DNA from: Polyangium sp. y55x31
Lineage (GTDB): Bacteria > Myxococcota_A > Polyangia > Polyangiales > Polyangiaceae
Direction: 5' to 3'
Assembly: GCF_029946505.1 (NCBI RefSeq)
Contig: NZ_JARZHG010000002.1
Location: 620,001-684,000 of the forward strand
DNA length: 64,000 nt
In this document: piece after piece, positions 42,601-50,631 of the stretch
Layout: the number at the start of each line of letters is the position of its first letter
Numbering within the stretch: position 1 is the first letter of the stretch
Notes under the pieces: model-generated
What the model saw: only the letters and a program-made list of their open reading frames with translations
What the model was told of the DNA's origin: nothing
Databases searched by the model: none
Made by a program: the position numbers and the translations under genes

Positions 42601-43106
42601 GCATTGCAGGTGTCCTCGGTGCAAGGATTGCCGTCGTCGCACGGGTTCTGCGGGCTGCACTCGACCGAGCACGCTCCGCCCTGGCACGTGCCCTGCGCCG
42701 TCCCGAAGAGGCAACTCGTCCCGTTCTGCGCCGGCGTATGGACGGGCGCGCCCATCGCACACGTGTCGCCCGTACAGCTCTCGCCGTCGTCCTTGATGTC
42801 GGCGTCGTCGTTCGTCGTGGTGAGGACGCCCGCCACGCAATCGATCCGCTGGCAATCGCCGGCGGTTTGTCCAGGCAATGGCCCGTCCTCGAGCGGCACG
42901 AGGACACACGTCCCGTCATTCCCGCATACGTCGACCGTGCAGGGGTTCTGGTCGTCGCAGTTCGCGTTGACGACGCAGGCCTTGGTGTCCTCCGGCGGTA
43001 GGGACCCGTTGGTATCGAGCCCACAGGAGGCGATCTGGGCGACGACCGCGGCGGAGAGGAGCGTGGTGAGGAGGACGGAAAGGCGACGGGGGCGGTTCGG
43101 CATCAT
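39684..43106 (-). CDS. Giant Cys-rich repeat lipoprotein (type B, 1140 aa)
   Basis: A 1140-residue lipoprotein with signal MMPNRPRRLSVLLTTLLSAA and a lipidated Cys in QIASC. The first 440 residues are built of DxNxCTxDVC-type units (CTVDVC, CTEDTC, CTLDVC, CTKNVC). The C-terminal 650 residues contain nine tandem Cys-rich modules, each opening with DC(L/V)SG(F/H)C(A/V)DGVCC and closing with C(x)GTC(x)ACN, separated by linkers such as GQDDTGTC. With about eight cysteines per module this is a long disulfide-braced rod. It has no catalytic motif I recognise. Surface display, adhesion or binding of ligands is plausible. It is coupled by short gaps with the paralogs on each side. Confidence 0.85.
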   Translation of the reverse strand: MMPNRPRRLSVLLTTLLSAAVVAQIASCGLDTNGSLPPEDTKACVVNANCDDQNPCTVDVCGNDGTCVLVPLEDGPLPGQTAGDCQRIDCVAGVLTTTNDDADIKDDGESCTGDTCAMGAPVHTPAQNGTSCLFGTAQGTCQGGACSVECSPQNPCDDGNPCTEDTCNAGTSLCMFTDLDGLPTPGYVPVPGDCLQHICVAGEDTAVADDTDLPVDMNACTLDVCTMGAPTNPPVTAGEPCEPGKNEVCDGASTCVECNEPADCVLLPPDDVCQKRTCDNHVCGQTFAPDGTTFDSQTTGDCMRVVCDGAGATKEIVDDTDLPNDNNACTKNVCTNGTPTFPNEALNTACGAGLYCDGGGKCVGCNEAAQCEGTDDFCKVRTCIDNQCGVSYTAEGTDLPDGQTALDCKVVECDGQGNIVTSPDTNDKPVDDNECTDDVCSSAGVPSNPNRPVNAACNQNGGTVCNGAGVCKKGPSQVCASGVDCLSGFCVDGVCCNTTCSGTCKACNVPGNLGTCTNVPAAAEDAPTCTGTNACDGAGTCKRDSGQSCTGAVDCVSGFCADGVCCNSACDTACFACNLMGSVGTCAPLVSAEDTNPTNICAGSRSCDATGACKAKDGGACVASGDCLSGHCVDGVCCNTDCTDTCKSCNLAGSAGICSFVANGQDDTGTCAGANQSCDGAGVCKKIAGETCAAAADCLSGFCADGVCCNTPCGDTCQACSAAKTGGVNGVCSPIPLGGNPDGECPFESACNGAMGCALANGEGCADNGSCLSGHCVDGVCCATACGGTCQACNLVGSQGICTFVPAGQDDTATCSGMTQSCDGAGGCKKENAAACAGNADCLSGHCADGVCCATACTGTCLACNVAGSVGVCSFVADGQDDPGTCTGTTESCDGAGSCKQENASACSDGTDCLSGHCVDGVCCDTACAGTCMACDLAATPGVCSLVGSGQNDDTCAAADEVCDGAGACKTTQGKLCGADAECLSGNCVDGVCCDDACAGTCEACSAVKKGSGVDGVCGPITLGTDPDMECTMPGTCDGAGMCIGEIGDTCADGADCASGHCADGFCCMEACADDCFSCGLGGMEGQCMPVPAGTTDGTCAAADLEVCDGAGVCLGDTGFACNGNEQCFSNNCVNDVCEP

Positions 43107-43187
43107 TTTTTACGTTTACGGAATCGAAGGTCGAACGAAGGCGCCGCCGCCACGCGGCATGGCGGCGGCACGATTCTCACGAGCCGT

Positions 43188-45776
43188 CTACTGGCACTTG
43201 TTCGAACCCATGTTGCAATTGTTGCTGGCGCAATCGCCGTCGGCCGAGCAACCCTGGCCGTTGTCGAGCTTGCACGCGCCCATGCCGTCGCAGCTCTTTT
43301 CGTTCGTGCACGTGTTCATCGGGGAGTTGTCCTCCGAGAACTTCATGATGTTCACGCAGGAACCCGACGAGTTGCACTGCATGCACGTATCGTTGCACGC
43401 GCTCATGCAGCAGACGCCGTCGGCGCAGAAACCGCTCAGGCAATCGGTCGCGCCGTTGACGCAGGCCGCGCCGAGCTCACCCTTGCACTCGCCCATGCCG
43501 TCGCACGATTGAGACGCGCCGACGCAGGCGTTCGCCGGGAAGGTGTCGTCGTTGCCCGGCGGGATGTTCGAGCACATACCGGGGCTGGCGGGCACGTTGC
43601 ACGCCTGGCACGTCCCCGTGCAGGCGTTGTTGCAGCAGACGCTGTCGACGCAGAAATTGCTCAGACAATCGGTGCCCATGGAGCACGAGGCGCCGTTGTC
43701 CGTCTTGCAGCCGCCATTGCCGTCACAGGACTTCGTGCCGGTGCAGGTCATGCTGGCGTTGTTGTCCTCCTGGCCGGAGGCGATGTTGACGCAGAGCCCC
43801 TCGCTGCCCGTGATGTTGCACGACTTGCACGTCCCGGTGCAGGCATTCTCGCAGCACTTGCCGTCGACGCAGAAATTGCTCAGGCAATCGCCGGCTGCGC
43901 CGCAGGTCGTCCCATTGGATTTCTTGCAGACGCCGGAGCCGTTGCACACGCTGCCATTGTCGCACGTCATGCTCGCGCTGACGTCCGGCTGGCCCGCGGG
44001 GATGTTGGCGCAATTGCCCTCGCTCCCCGAGACGTTGCACGCCTGGCAGGTCGTGTTGCATGCGGACACGCAGCACCGGCCGTCGACGCAGAAGTTGCTC
44101 ACGCACTCGTTCGCGGCGCCGCACCCTTGCCCGTCGTCCTTCTTGCAGGCGGAGTTGCCGTTGTTCGTGCCGTCGCACGAGCTCGCGCCCGTGCACGACG
44201 GCGCGTCTTCCTGCCCCTTCGGGACGGGGCTGCACGTGCCCAGGCTCCCTGCGAGGTTGCACGCGCGGCACGTGCCGTTGCAATTCGTCGAGCAGCAGAC
44301 GGAGTCGTTGCAGAACGTGCTCGCGCAATCGGCCCCGGCCGCGCAGCTCTTGCCGGGCGACTTCTTGCACTGCCCTGCGCTGTTGCAGACGTCGCCGCCG
44401 TTCTGATTGCACACCGCGCCGGCCGGCTGGTTCGGGTTCGACGGCGTGGTGCCGTTGCACGTATCCTGCGTGCAGTCATTGCCGTCGACCTTGGGATCCG
44501 TGGGATCCGCGACGGTGACGACGTTGCCCGCGCCGTCGCAGACCAGGCGCTTGCAGTCGTCCTCGGTCTGGCCGTTCGGCAGCGCCGTGTTGTTCGCCGT
44601 GTACTCGAAGCCGCAGGTGTTGCTGATGCACGTCCGCTTCTTGCAGAAATCGTCCGTGCCCTGGCAATCGGCCGCTTCGTTGCAACCGACGCAGTTGCCT
44701 GTCGCATTGCAGACCTGGTCCATGCCGCAGGACGTGCCCTGCGCGATGGGCGTGGACATCGGTTTGCCGCCCGAGCAGCTATCGTTCGTGCACGCGTTGC
44801 CGTCGTTCGGCTTGTCGGTGTCGTCCGTGACCTCCGTCGTCCCGCCATTGCCGTCGCAGACGATCTTCTTGCAATTGCCCGCGGTCTGGAGGGCCGGGCT
44901 CGCGAGCGTGTCCGTACCCATGTAGCTCTTTACACAGGTATGGTTCATGCAGGCGGCCTTCGTGCACTCGTCCTCGGCGATGATGCCGATGCAATGAATG
45001 GCCTCGGTGCACTGGACGCAGTTGGCCGCGCCGTCGCACACGTCCGTGTCCTCGGGCGTGCAGGGCGTGCCCGAGGACGTGGGCGGGTTCGACGCGGCGC
45101 CGTTCATGCAGACGTTGTCCGTGCAGGGATTCACGTCGACGGGCACGTCCGTGTCGTCGATGACGTCCGTGTCCTTGCCAGCGACGCAGATCTTCTGCTT
45201 GCAATCGCCCGGGGGCTGCGTGGCGCCCGGCGTCGGCAGGCCGTCGATGTTCGTGAAGACGCACGTGCTCGTGGCGATGTTGCAGAAATCATCCGTGCAG
45301 GGGTTGCCGTCGTCGCACGGGTTTTCGGCGTCGCACGTGATCTGACACACGCCCATCTCGCACGTGCCGGTCTCGTTGCCGCGCTGGCACGCGCCGCCGT
45401 CGGGCTTGTGCTCGTTGCTCGGGGTGCCGGCCGTGCAGGCGTCGTTCGTGCAGGGCTCGTTGTCGTCGGGGATGTCCGCGTTGTCGGTGACGGTGACCTC
45501 TTTGCCAGCCGAGCAATCGATCCGCTGGCAATCGCCGACGGTCTGGGCCGGGTTCGGCCCATCGGCGATCGGCGTGTAGACGCAGATCTTCTCGTCGCTG
45601 CACGTATCGACGGTGCAGGAGCTTTGGTCATTGCAGTTCGCGGCGGACTCGCAGGGCTCCGTGGTCTGCGCGGGCTTCGAGCCTTCGGTCTCGAGGGCGC
45701 AGGACGCAGCTTGCACGAGGGCGGAGGCCACGAAGGCCGTGGCGAGCAGGGCGGATAAAAAGCGGGGGCGGGTCAT
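43188..45776 (-). CDS. Large Cys-rich repeat lipoprotein (type B, 862 aa)
   Basis: An 862-residue paralog of the 1140-residue protein with signal MTRPRFLSALLATAFVASAL and Cys in QAASC. The N-terminal half repeats the NPCTDD(F/N)(C/V)xN units; five Cys-rich modules follow, starting DCASTFCNDSVCC, ECVSNFCVDGRCC, DCLSNFCVDGKCC, DCLSNFCVDSVCC and DCLSGFCADGVCC. It has four fewer modules than its neighbour, which accounts for nearly all the length difference. Both proteins share the same order of unit types, so one probably arose by duplication of the other. It starts 21 bases after the stop of the first gene in the cluster. Confidence 0.85.
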   Translation of the reverse strand: MTRPRFLSALLATAFVASALVQAASCALETEGSKPAQTTEPCESAANCNDQSSCTVDTCSDEKICVYTPIADGPNPAQTVGDCQRIDCSAGKEVTVTDNADIPDDNEPCTNDACTAGTPSNEHKPDGGACQRGNETGTCEMGVCQITCDAENPCDDGNPCTDDFCNIATSTCVFTNIDGLPTPGATQPPGDCKQKICVAGKDTDVIDDTDVPVDVNPCTDNVCMNGAASNPPTSSGTPCTPEDTDVCDGAANCVQCTEAIHCIGIIAEDECTKAACMNHTCVKSYMGTDTLASPALQTAGNCKKIVCDGNGGTTEVTDDTDKPNDGNACTNDSCSGGKPMSTPIAQGTSCGMDQVCNATGNCVGCNEAADCQGTDDFCKKRTCISNTCGFEYTANNTALPNGQTEDDCKRLVCDGAGNVVTVADPTDPKVDGNDCTQDTCNGTTPSNPNQPAGAVCNQNGGDVCNSAGQCKKSPGKSCAAGADCASTFCNDSVCCSTNCNGTCRACNLAGSLGTCSPVPKGQEDAPSCTGASSCDGTNNGNSACKKDDGQGCGAANECVSNFCVDGRCCVSACNTTCQACNVSGSEGNCANIPAGQPDVSASMTCDNGSVCNGSGVCKKSNGTTCGAAGDCLSNFCVDGKCCENACTGTCKSCNITGSEGLCVNIASGQEDNNASMTCTGTKSCDGNGGCKTDNGASCSMGTDCLSNFCVDSVCCNNACTGTCQACNVPASPGMCSNIPPGNDDTFPANACVGASQSCDGMGECKGELGAACVNGATDCLSGFCADGVCCMSACNDTCMQCNSSGSCVNIMKFSEDNSPMNTCTNEKSCDGMGACKLDNGQGCSADGDCASNNCNMGSNKCQ

Positions 45777-45797
45777 CGTTCGGCCTTCGGAGAGGGT

Positions 45798-47216
45798 TCA
45801 GTTGCAGATATTGTTGACGCAGTCGTTGATGCAATCGTTGTTTCCGTTGCACTTCTTGCCCGCCGGGCAATCCGAGCACGGGCCACCGCAGTCGATATCG
45901 GTCTCCCCGCCGTTCTGGACCTGATCATCGCATACGGCAGGGGCGCACGTGCCGCCCTTGCAGACACCATTGACGCAATCCGTCCCCACGTTGCAGGTGT
46001 CGCCGTTGGAGCACTTCTGGCTGCAGATGCCGCCGCAATCGACGTCGCCCTCGGTGCCGTTCTTCGTGTTGTCCGAGCAATCCACGCAGAGGCCGCCGTC
46101 GCATTCGCCAGCGCAATCACTGGTCACGTTGCACATCTGGCCACGCTCGCACCGCTCGATGCACTCACCGCCGCAGTCCACGTCCGTCTCGGTGCCGTTC
46201 TTCGTGTTGTCGTCGCAGCTGAAGCAGACGTTGACGGTCGTGTCGCACGTGTGCCAGTTCGGCCCGCCCCCGCAATCGGAGGTCTGCGAGCACCCGAGGC
46301 AAACGCCGTTGCCGTCGCACTTGCCCATCCCCGTCGGGTTGTCCTGCGTGGCGCATTGCGAGAGCGCCGGGAGCGCGGGGTTCACCGGGGCATTCATGTC
46401 GTTGCACTGGTCGGCGGTGCAGACATTGCCGTCGTTGAACGGATCCGACGTATCGGCGTTCATCACGATGGCCCCGCCCTGGCAGACCTTGATCTTGCAG
46501 TCGCCGGTCGACTGATCACTCGTGGGCAGAGGCATCCCTTCATTGAGCGGCGTGGCGACGCATTGCTTGTCCTTGCACGCCCAGTCGCTGCAGAAATCGT
46601 CGACGGGGCAATCCGTGTCGCTGCCGCAGCCGATGCAGACGCCCATGTCGTTGCACGTGCCGTTCGTCCCGCAGGGCTCCCCGCTCGCCGGTACGTGGCT
46701 CTCCTTGCCGCTCGCGCACGCGTCGGTCGTACACGGGTTCATGTCGTCCGGATCCGCGTCGTTGTCCGGCGTGAACATGCAGACCTTACCGATACACGCG
46801 TCGGTCGTGCACCGGTTCTTGTCGTCGCAATCCGCCGTATCCATGCACGGGATCTCGCATTGCCCGGACACACACTGGCCCATGCCCTGGCCGAGCTGGC
46901 ACATCGTGCCATTCACCGCGGCATGCTGCGGCGCGCCGTCCGAGCAGGTGTCCTGCGTGCAGGGATTCGCGTCGTCCGGGACCTCCGTGTCGCTCGCGAC
47001 CGTGACGAACTTCCCGCCCTGGCATTCTTTGCGCACGCAATCGTCGGGCGTCGTGGGATCGGTCTGCCCCGTCGTGCACTCGGTCGAGGGGTTACTGCCC
47101 TGCTGATCGAGACACCCGGGCGCGGACGCGACCATCGCGGAGGCGAGCGCGAGGATCGACACCAAGCCGAGCGAGCGAAGCTTGCTCCTCTGGAGGGAAG
47201 TCGCGGACGTGGTCAT
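45798..47216 (-). CDS. Cys-rich lipoprotein, first of four (type A)
   Basis: A 472-residue exported protein starting at the ATG at 47216, which has a GGAG eight bases upstream; an earlier in-frame ATG near 47280 is possible. The signal ends SAMVASAPGC, a weak lipobox. The N-terminal half has DDANPCTQDTC and DDKNRCTTDAC units. The C-terminal half has three NGTETDVDCGGEC-type modules (the others NGTEGDVDCGGIC and NGGETDIDCGGPC), ending CxGxNDCINDCVNNIC. It is the first gene of the four-gene run, so the promoter should lie between 47217 and 47316. The type A modules also make up the last gene of the run. Confidence 0.82.
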   Translation of the reverse strand: MTTSATSLQRSKLRSLGLVSILALASAMVASAPGCLDQQGSNPSTECTTGQTDPTTPDDCVRKECQGGKFVTVASDTEVPDDANPCTQDTCSDGAPQHAAVNGTMCQLGQGMGQCVSGQCEIPCMDTADCDDKNRCTTDACIGKVCMFTPDNDADPDDMNPCTTDACASGKESHVPASGEPCGTNGTCNDMGVCIGCGSDTDCPVDDFCSDWACKDKQCVATPLNEGMPLPTSDQSTGDCKIKVCQGGAIVMNADTSDPFNDGNVCTADQCNDMNAPVNPALPALSQCATQDNPTGMGKCDGNGVCLGCSQTSDCGGGPNWHTCDTTVNVCFSCDDNTKNGTETDVDCGGECIERCERGQMCNVTSDCAGECDGGLCVDCSDNTKNGTEGDVDCGGICSQKCSNGDTCNVGTDCVNGVCKGGTCAPAVCDDQVQNGGETDIDCGGPCSDCPAGKKCNGNNDCINDCVNNICN

Positions 47217-47316
47217 GGACAACTCCAAGGTAAGGCGCCGATGCAGGGCGCCGTCGCCAGTTTCGCCGATCTCGAGCTTCATGGGCGCAAAAAATCGGCG
47301 TTCCTCGGCCTCAATC

Positions 47317-48738
47317 TCAGGGCCGCCGCAAGACCGTCACGACGCGCGCCGACGTCGCCGCCACGAGCGCGAGACGCCCCGTGGGAGCGACGGATACCAC
47401 GTGCGATCCCTCCCCCGTTTGCAGCGTCGAAACGATACGCAGCGGCTCGCCCCCGAGCACGACCGTGGTCGCGCCCTTGCCACGAGGCCCGCCGCCGAGC
47501 GCGACGAGGATCGTCCGGCCCTCCGGCGAAAGCGCGGCCGAAGAAGGAACCCCGCCGAGCGCGACCGTGGCGAGGACCTCGCGATGTTCGAGGGACACGA
47601 GCGTCGCCTCCCCCGCCGCGCCAATGACCACGGCGCGATCCCCGGGCCACGGGAATGCCGCGATCGGCTGCGGACCCGCAGGCGCGAGGCGCGGCTCTGT
47701 CCCCACGGAAAACCCGAGGACCTTCGCCGTCGCCCGATCGAAGAGGAGCGCGCGCTCGGACGACGCCGCCGGAGGGACGGCCGAGGCGCGTGGTTCGAGG
47801 AGCGAGGTCCAAGCAGCACGCGCGCCGCCAAAGGGTTTTGTCGCGGGATCGAGCACGATCACGGAGCCCGGCTCGGTGGGCGCGCGCCCGTCGAGGAGCA
47901 CGAGGAGCCGATCGCCGGCCGAAGACGAAAGGGGCGCGATGCCACGAATCGGGGTCGGGAAGAAGATTTCGCCGTCGGCCGCGAGCTCGGGGCCCGCGAG
48001 GCGGACGACGCGGCTGCCCTGCGCGCTCGCGACGATGACGACGGCGGGATCGCCGCTCGCCGCGACGTCGAGCGCGCCCTTCACGTCGATCTTCTTCGAA
48101 TGGGCCGCCGGCGCCGCGCCCGAGAGCCACGACGCCGTGTTCACGACCGGCAGGCCCGTGGAGACGCCGAGCACGGCGAGCCGGCCCCCGGGGAGCCGCC
48201 GGAGGCCCGTGCCCTTGCCCGGGAGGCGCGCGCGGGCCTTCTCGGCGCCGGAATCGAGGGCGTGCGCCCGGAGCGTGCCGTCCTCGCAAAGCACGAAAAG
48301 CATCGCCTCGTCGTCCGCGACGGCGACGTCAATGGGCGGCGCGTCGAGGCGAAGGGTCGTGGCCACGGCAAACGCGGCGGGCGCCTCGGGCGCAGGTGGC
48401 GGCGTGTCCGCGGCCGGGGCGGCCGAGGCCGAGGACGCAGCGCTCGCGGAGGCCGCCGGGGGCAGCGCCGCGGACGAGGCGGCGAGCGCAGGCGGAGGAA
48501 TCGTGACGGGCGGGCGTTTGCCGCCGAGGCGGCCTTGCGAGGCGAGGACGGCCGCGCCGCCGGCGAGCATGCCGAAGCCGCCGAGCCCCGCCGCGAGGAG
48601 CACGAGCCCGAGCGCGCCGAACTGCACACGGCTGCCCGCGAGCTTGGGCGAGCTCACCCACGCGCGGCACGAGGGGCATTTCGTCGCGCCCGACCGGATC
48701 GTGAGCGATCCGCATTTGGGGCACTTGGTCTTGCTCAC
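47317..48738 (-). CDS. Zinc-ribbon membrane protein with beta-propeller-like ectodomain
   Basis: A 473-residue protein starting at a GTG that overlaps the previous stop (GTGA). A zinc ribbon with two CPxC pairs (CPKCGSLTIRSGATKCPSC) occupies the first 30 residues and is cytoplasmic. One membrane helix (VQFGALGLVLLAAGLGGFGM) follows, then an Ala/Pro/Ser-rich linker, and a region of about 330 residues made of short repeated strands (LDAPPIDVAVADDEAMLFVL, GRLAVLGVSTGLPVVNTASW, GSVIVLDPATKPFGG). This looks like a beta-propeller with degenerate WD40-type blades and no catalytic motif. With the upstream paralog it forms a coupled pair of matching design. Confidence 0.8.
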   Translation of the reverse strand: MSKTKCPKCGSLTIRSGATKCPSCRAWVSSPKLAGSRVQFGALGLVLLAAGLGGFGMLAGGAAVLASQGRLGGKRPPVTIPPPALAASSAALPPAASASAASSASAAPAADTPPPAPEAPAAFAVATTLRLDAPPIDVAVADDEAMLFVLCEDGTLRAHALDSGAEKARARLPGKGTGLRRLPGGRLAVLGVSTGLPVVNTASWLSGAAPAAHSKKIDVKGALDVAASGDPAVVIVASAQGSRVVRLAGPELAADGEIFFPTPIRGIAPLSSSAGDRLLVLLDGRAPTEPGSVIVLDPATKPFGGARAAWTSLLEPRASAVPPAASSERALLFDRATAKVLGFSVGTEPRLAPAGPQPIAAFPWPGDRAVVIGAAGEATLVSLEHREVLATVALGGVPSSAALSPEGRTILVALGGGPRGKGATTVVLGGEPLRIVSTLQTGEGSHVVSVAPTGRLALVAATSARVVTVLRRP

Positions 48739-50585
48739 CGGAGCACCCACACGCGGCGCGCACGGGCGGAAAACGCCGTCGCGCTGCCGGAGTCCTTGCC
48801 GAATCGGATGCTCGTGACCTCGTCGGTGACCTCGACACGCACGGGCTCGCCGGTCGCGAGATCGACGACGTACACTGCGGGGGAAGGCGCGCCCGTCACG
48901 ACGAGCGCCTGATCCCCGGCAGGCGAGATTTCCAGCGCCGTGACGGGGCTGCCGAGCTCGAGGCGCGTGTCCTGCGTGAGCGTGGCCGGCGCATGCAGCG
49001 AGAGCGCGCGTCCCGCTCGGCAGCCGACGACGAGCGTGCGAGGGGCGGCCCGGACGAACACGGGATCCGTGCAGGTGTCGCGAGAAAGATCGGGCGGCGC
49101 GAGCAGGCCCTTTCCTTCGAGCGGGACGCGGGCAATACGCGAGGAGCCGAGCGCGACGAAGGCAAACCCCGACTTGACGGCGACGGACGCGACGGGATCA
49201 CCGAGCGAGAGGCGGCGGACGAGCTGCGCGCTCGGCGGCGTGAGCGGCGCGAAGACCTCGATCGCGTCGGGATAGGCGCGCGGGCGTGGATCGGCGACGC
49301 CCGCGACGGCCCAGGTGCCTTCGGCGTCGACCGCGACGGCGCTCGGAATGGCGCCTCCGAAGCGGAAACGCGCGATCTCGACGTGGTGCTCGGTGCCGAC
49401 GACGAGGACGCTGCGATCGACGGCCGATGGGAAGATCGCGAGGCCGGCCGCGGCGGCAGCGGCGCCCGGAAGGAGCTGGGTGCGAGGCTCGATCCAGCGC
49501 AGGACACGGAGCGTGTCGGGTTCGAGCGCGCCGATGCGGGTCTGGCCGAGCGCATAAAGCGCGCCGCCGACACGCTCGATCACGCGAGCAGATTGCGCCT
49601 CGCGCGAGCTCGTCATGACCACGCCGCTCTTCGGATCGACGACGTCGAGCGCGGCGCGACGCGCGACGGCGACGTGGCCTTGTGGCAGGAGGATCGCGGC
49701 TTCCGCGTCGGCCGCGACGTCGATTTTCGCCGCGACCTTGCCTTCGAGTCGCTTCGCTACGGCCGGCGCGGGCGCAACCCGTGCGTTTGCCGAAGGATCG
49801 GCCGGCGCGCTCGTTGCGCTCGTCGCCGCGGACGCGCTCGATCCCGGCGAGGCCGATCCGCCCGGCGAAGACGCGGCGTTCGCCGAGGGAATCTCGACCC
49901 CCGCGCGGAGCCCGTCCCCGCGCACGGAGAGCGCGCCTCCGAGGAGCGGTGCGAGCACGATCGCGAACCCGAGGCCCACGAGGCCCGCCACGCGCGAAAG
50001 ACCGAGCCGCGGCTTCGCGATGCCCACGAACTCGCCGCACATGAGGCAGCTCGTGCTGCCGACCATGACCGGTTCGAGGCAATACGGGCACGTGAACGTC
50101 GACATCGGGCGCTTGCGGATCGCGGTCGCGCCTTCGAGTGCGGCAGGAAAAACGGCCGTGCCGCGAATCCAGCCGGGGACGCTGACGAGCGAGACGCCCG
50201 AGGAGATCGGGATGCGGCCGGTCATGAGGCCACGCACCACGAACGCGCCCGTCACGGGGCCCATGACGCCGTCGGTATCCTCGACGAACCAGAGGAGCTT
50301 GTCCCGCGCCTGGGGATCGAGCTTGGCGAGGTCGCGCGGCAGCGCCTCGGCGACCGTCCCCTCGGGCGCATCGGGCGGGCTCGGCGACGGGAAGAGGTCC
50401 GAGAGCGGATCCCACGCGGCGCCGGGGAGGAACCGCTTGCAGCCTTCCATACGGAAGAGCGGGTCCTTCAGCGTGCCCCCGCCGATCTCGCGACGGACCG
50501 CCTCCAGCCGCATGGGTCCGCGGATGTTGCCCTGCTCGGAGACGAAAAATTCGACGTTGGACACAAGCGCCCGAAAGGGGCGCAT
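48735..50585 (-). CDS. GYF-like/zinc-ribbon membrane protein with beta-propeller ectodomain
   Basis: A 616-residue protein. The first 150 residues contain two GYF-like modules (EFFVSEQGNIRGPMRLEAVR and LWFVEDTDGVMGPVTGAFVV), a fold that usually binds proline-rich peptides. A zinc ribbon follows (CPYCLEPVMVGSTSCLMC, near 190), then a membrane helix (LVGLGFAIVLAPLLGGALSV), a Ser/Ala linker, and a propeller-like region with repeating strands (GQTRIGALEPDTLRVLRW, DAIEVFAPLTPPSAQLVRR, ALEISPAGDQALVVTGAP). The downstream protein has the same ribbon-helix-propeller order but lacks the GYF part. Its ATG at 50585 might be replaced by a GTG seven codons later. Confidence 0.78.
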   Translation of the reverse strand: MRPFRALVSNVEFFVSEQGNIRGPMRLEAVRREIGGGTLKDPLFRMEGCKRFLPGAAWDPLSDLFPSPSPPDAPEGTVAEALPRDLAKLDPQARDKLLWFVEDTDGVMGPVTGAFVVRGLMTGRIPISSGVSLVSVPGWIRGTAVFPAALEGATAIRKRPMSTFTCPYCLEPVMVGSTSCLMCGEFVGIAKPRLGLSRVAGLVGLGFAIVLAPLLGGALSVRGDGLRAGVEIPSANAASSPGGSASPGSSASAATSATSAPADPSANARVAPAPAVAKRLEGKVAAKIDVAADAEAAILLPQGHVAVARRAALDVVDPKSGVVMTSSREAQSARVIERVGGALYALGQTRIGALEPDTLRVLRWIEPRTQLLPGAAAAAAGLAIFPSAVDRSVLVVGTEHHVEIARFRFGGAIPSAVAVDAEGTWAVAGVADPRPRAYPDAIEVFAPLTPPSAQLVRRLSLGDPVASVAVKSGFAFVALGSSRIARVPLEGKGLLAPPDLSRDTCTDPVFVRAAPRTLVVGCRAGRALSLHAPATLTQDTRLELGSPVTALEISPAGDQALVVTGAPSPAVYVVDLATGEPVRVEVTDEVTSIRFGKDSGSATAFSARARRVWVLR

Positions 50586-50631
50586 GGACTGTACTACGAA
50601 GCGTCCGTCCGCCGCATCTTCTCGGCGAAAG

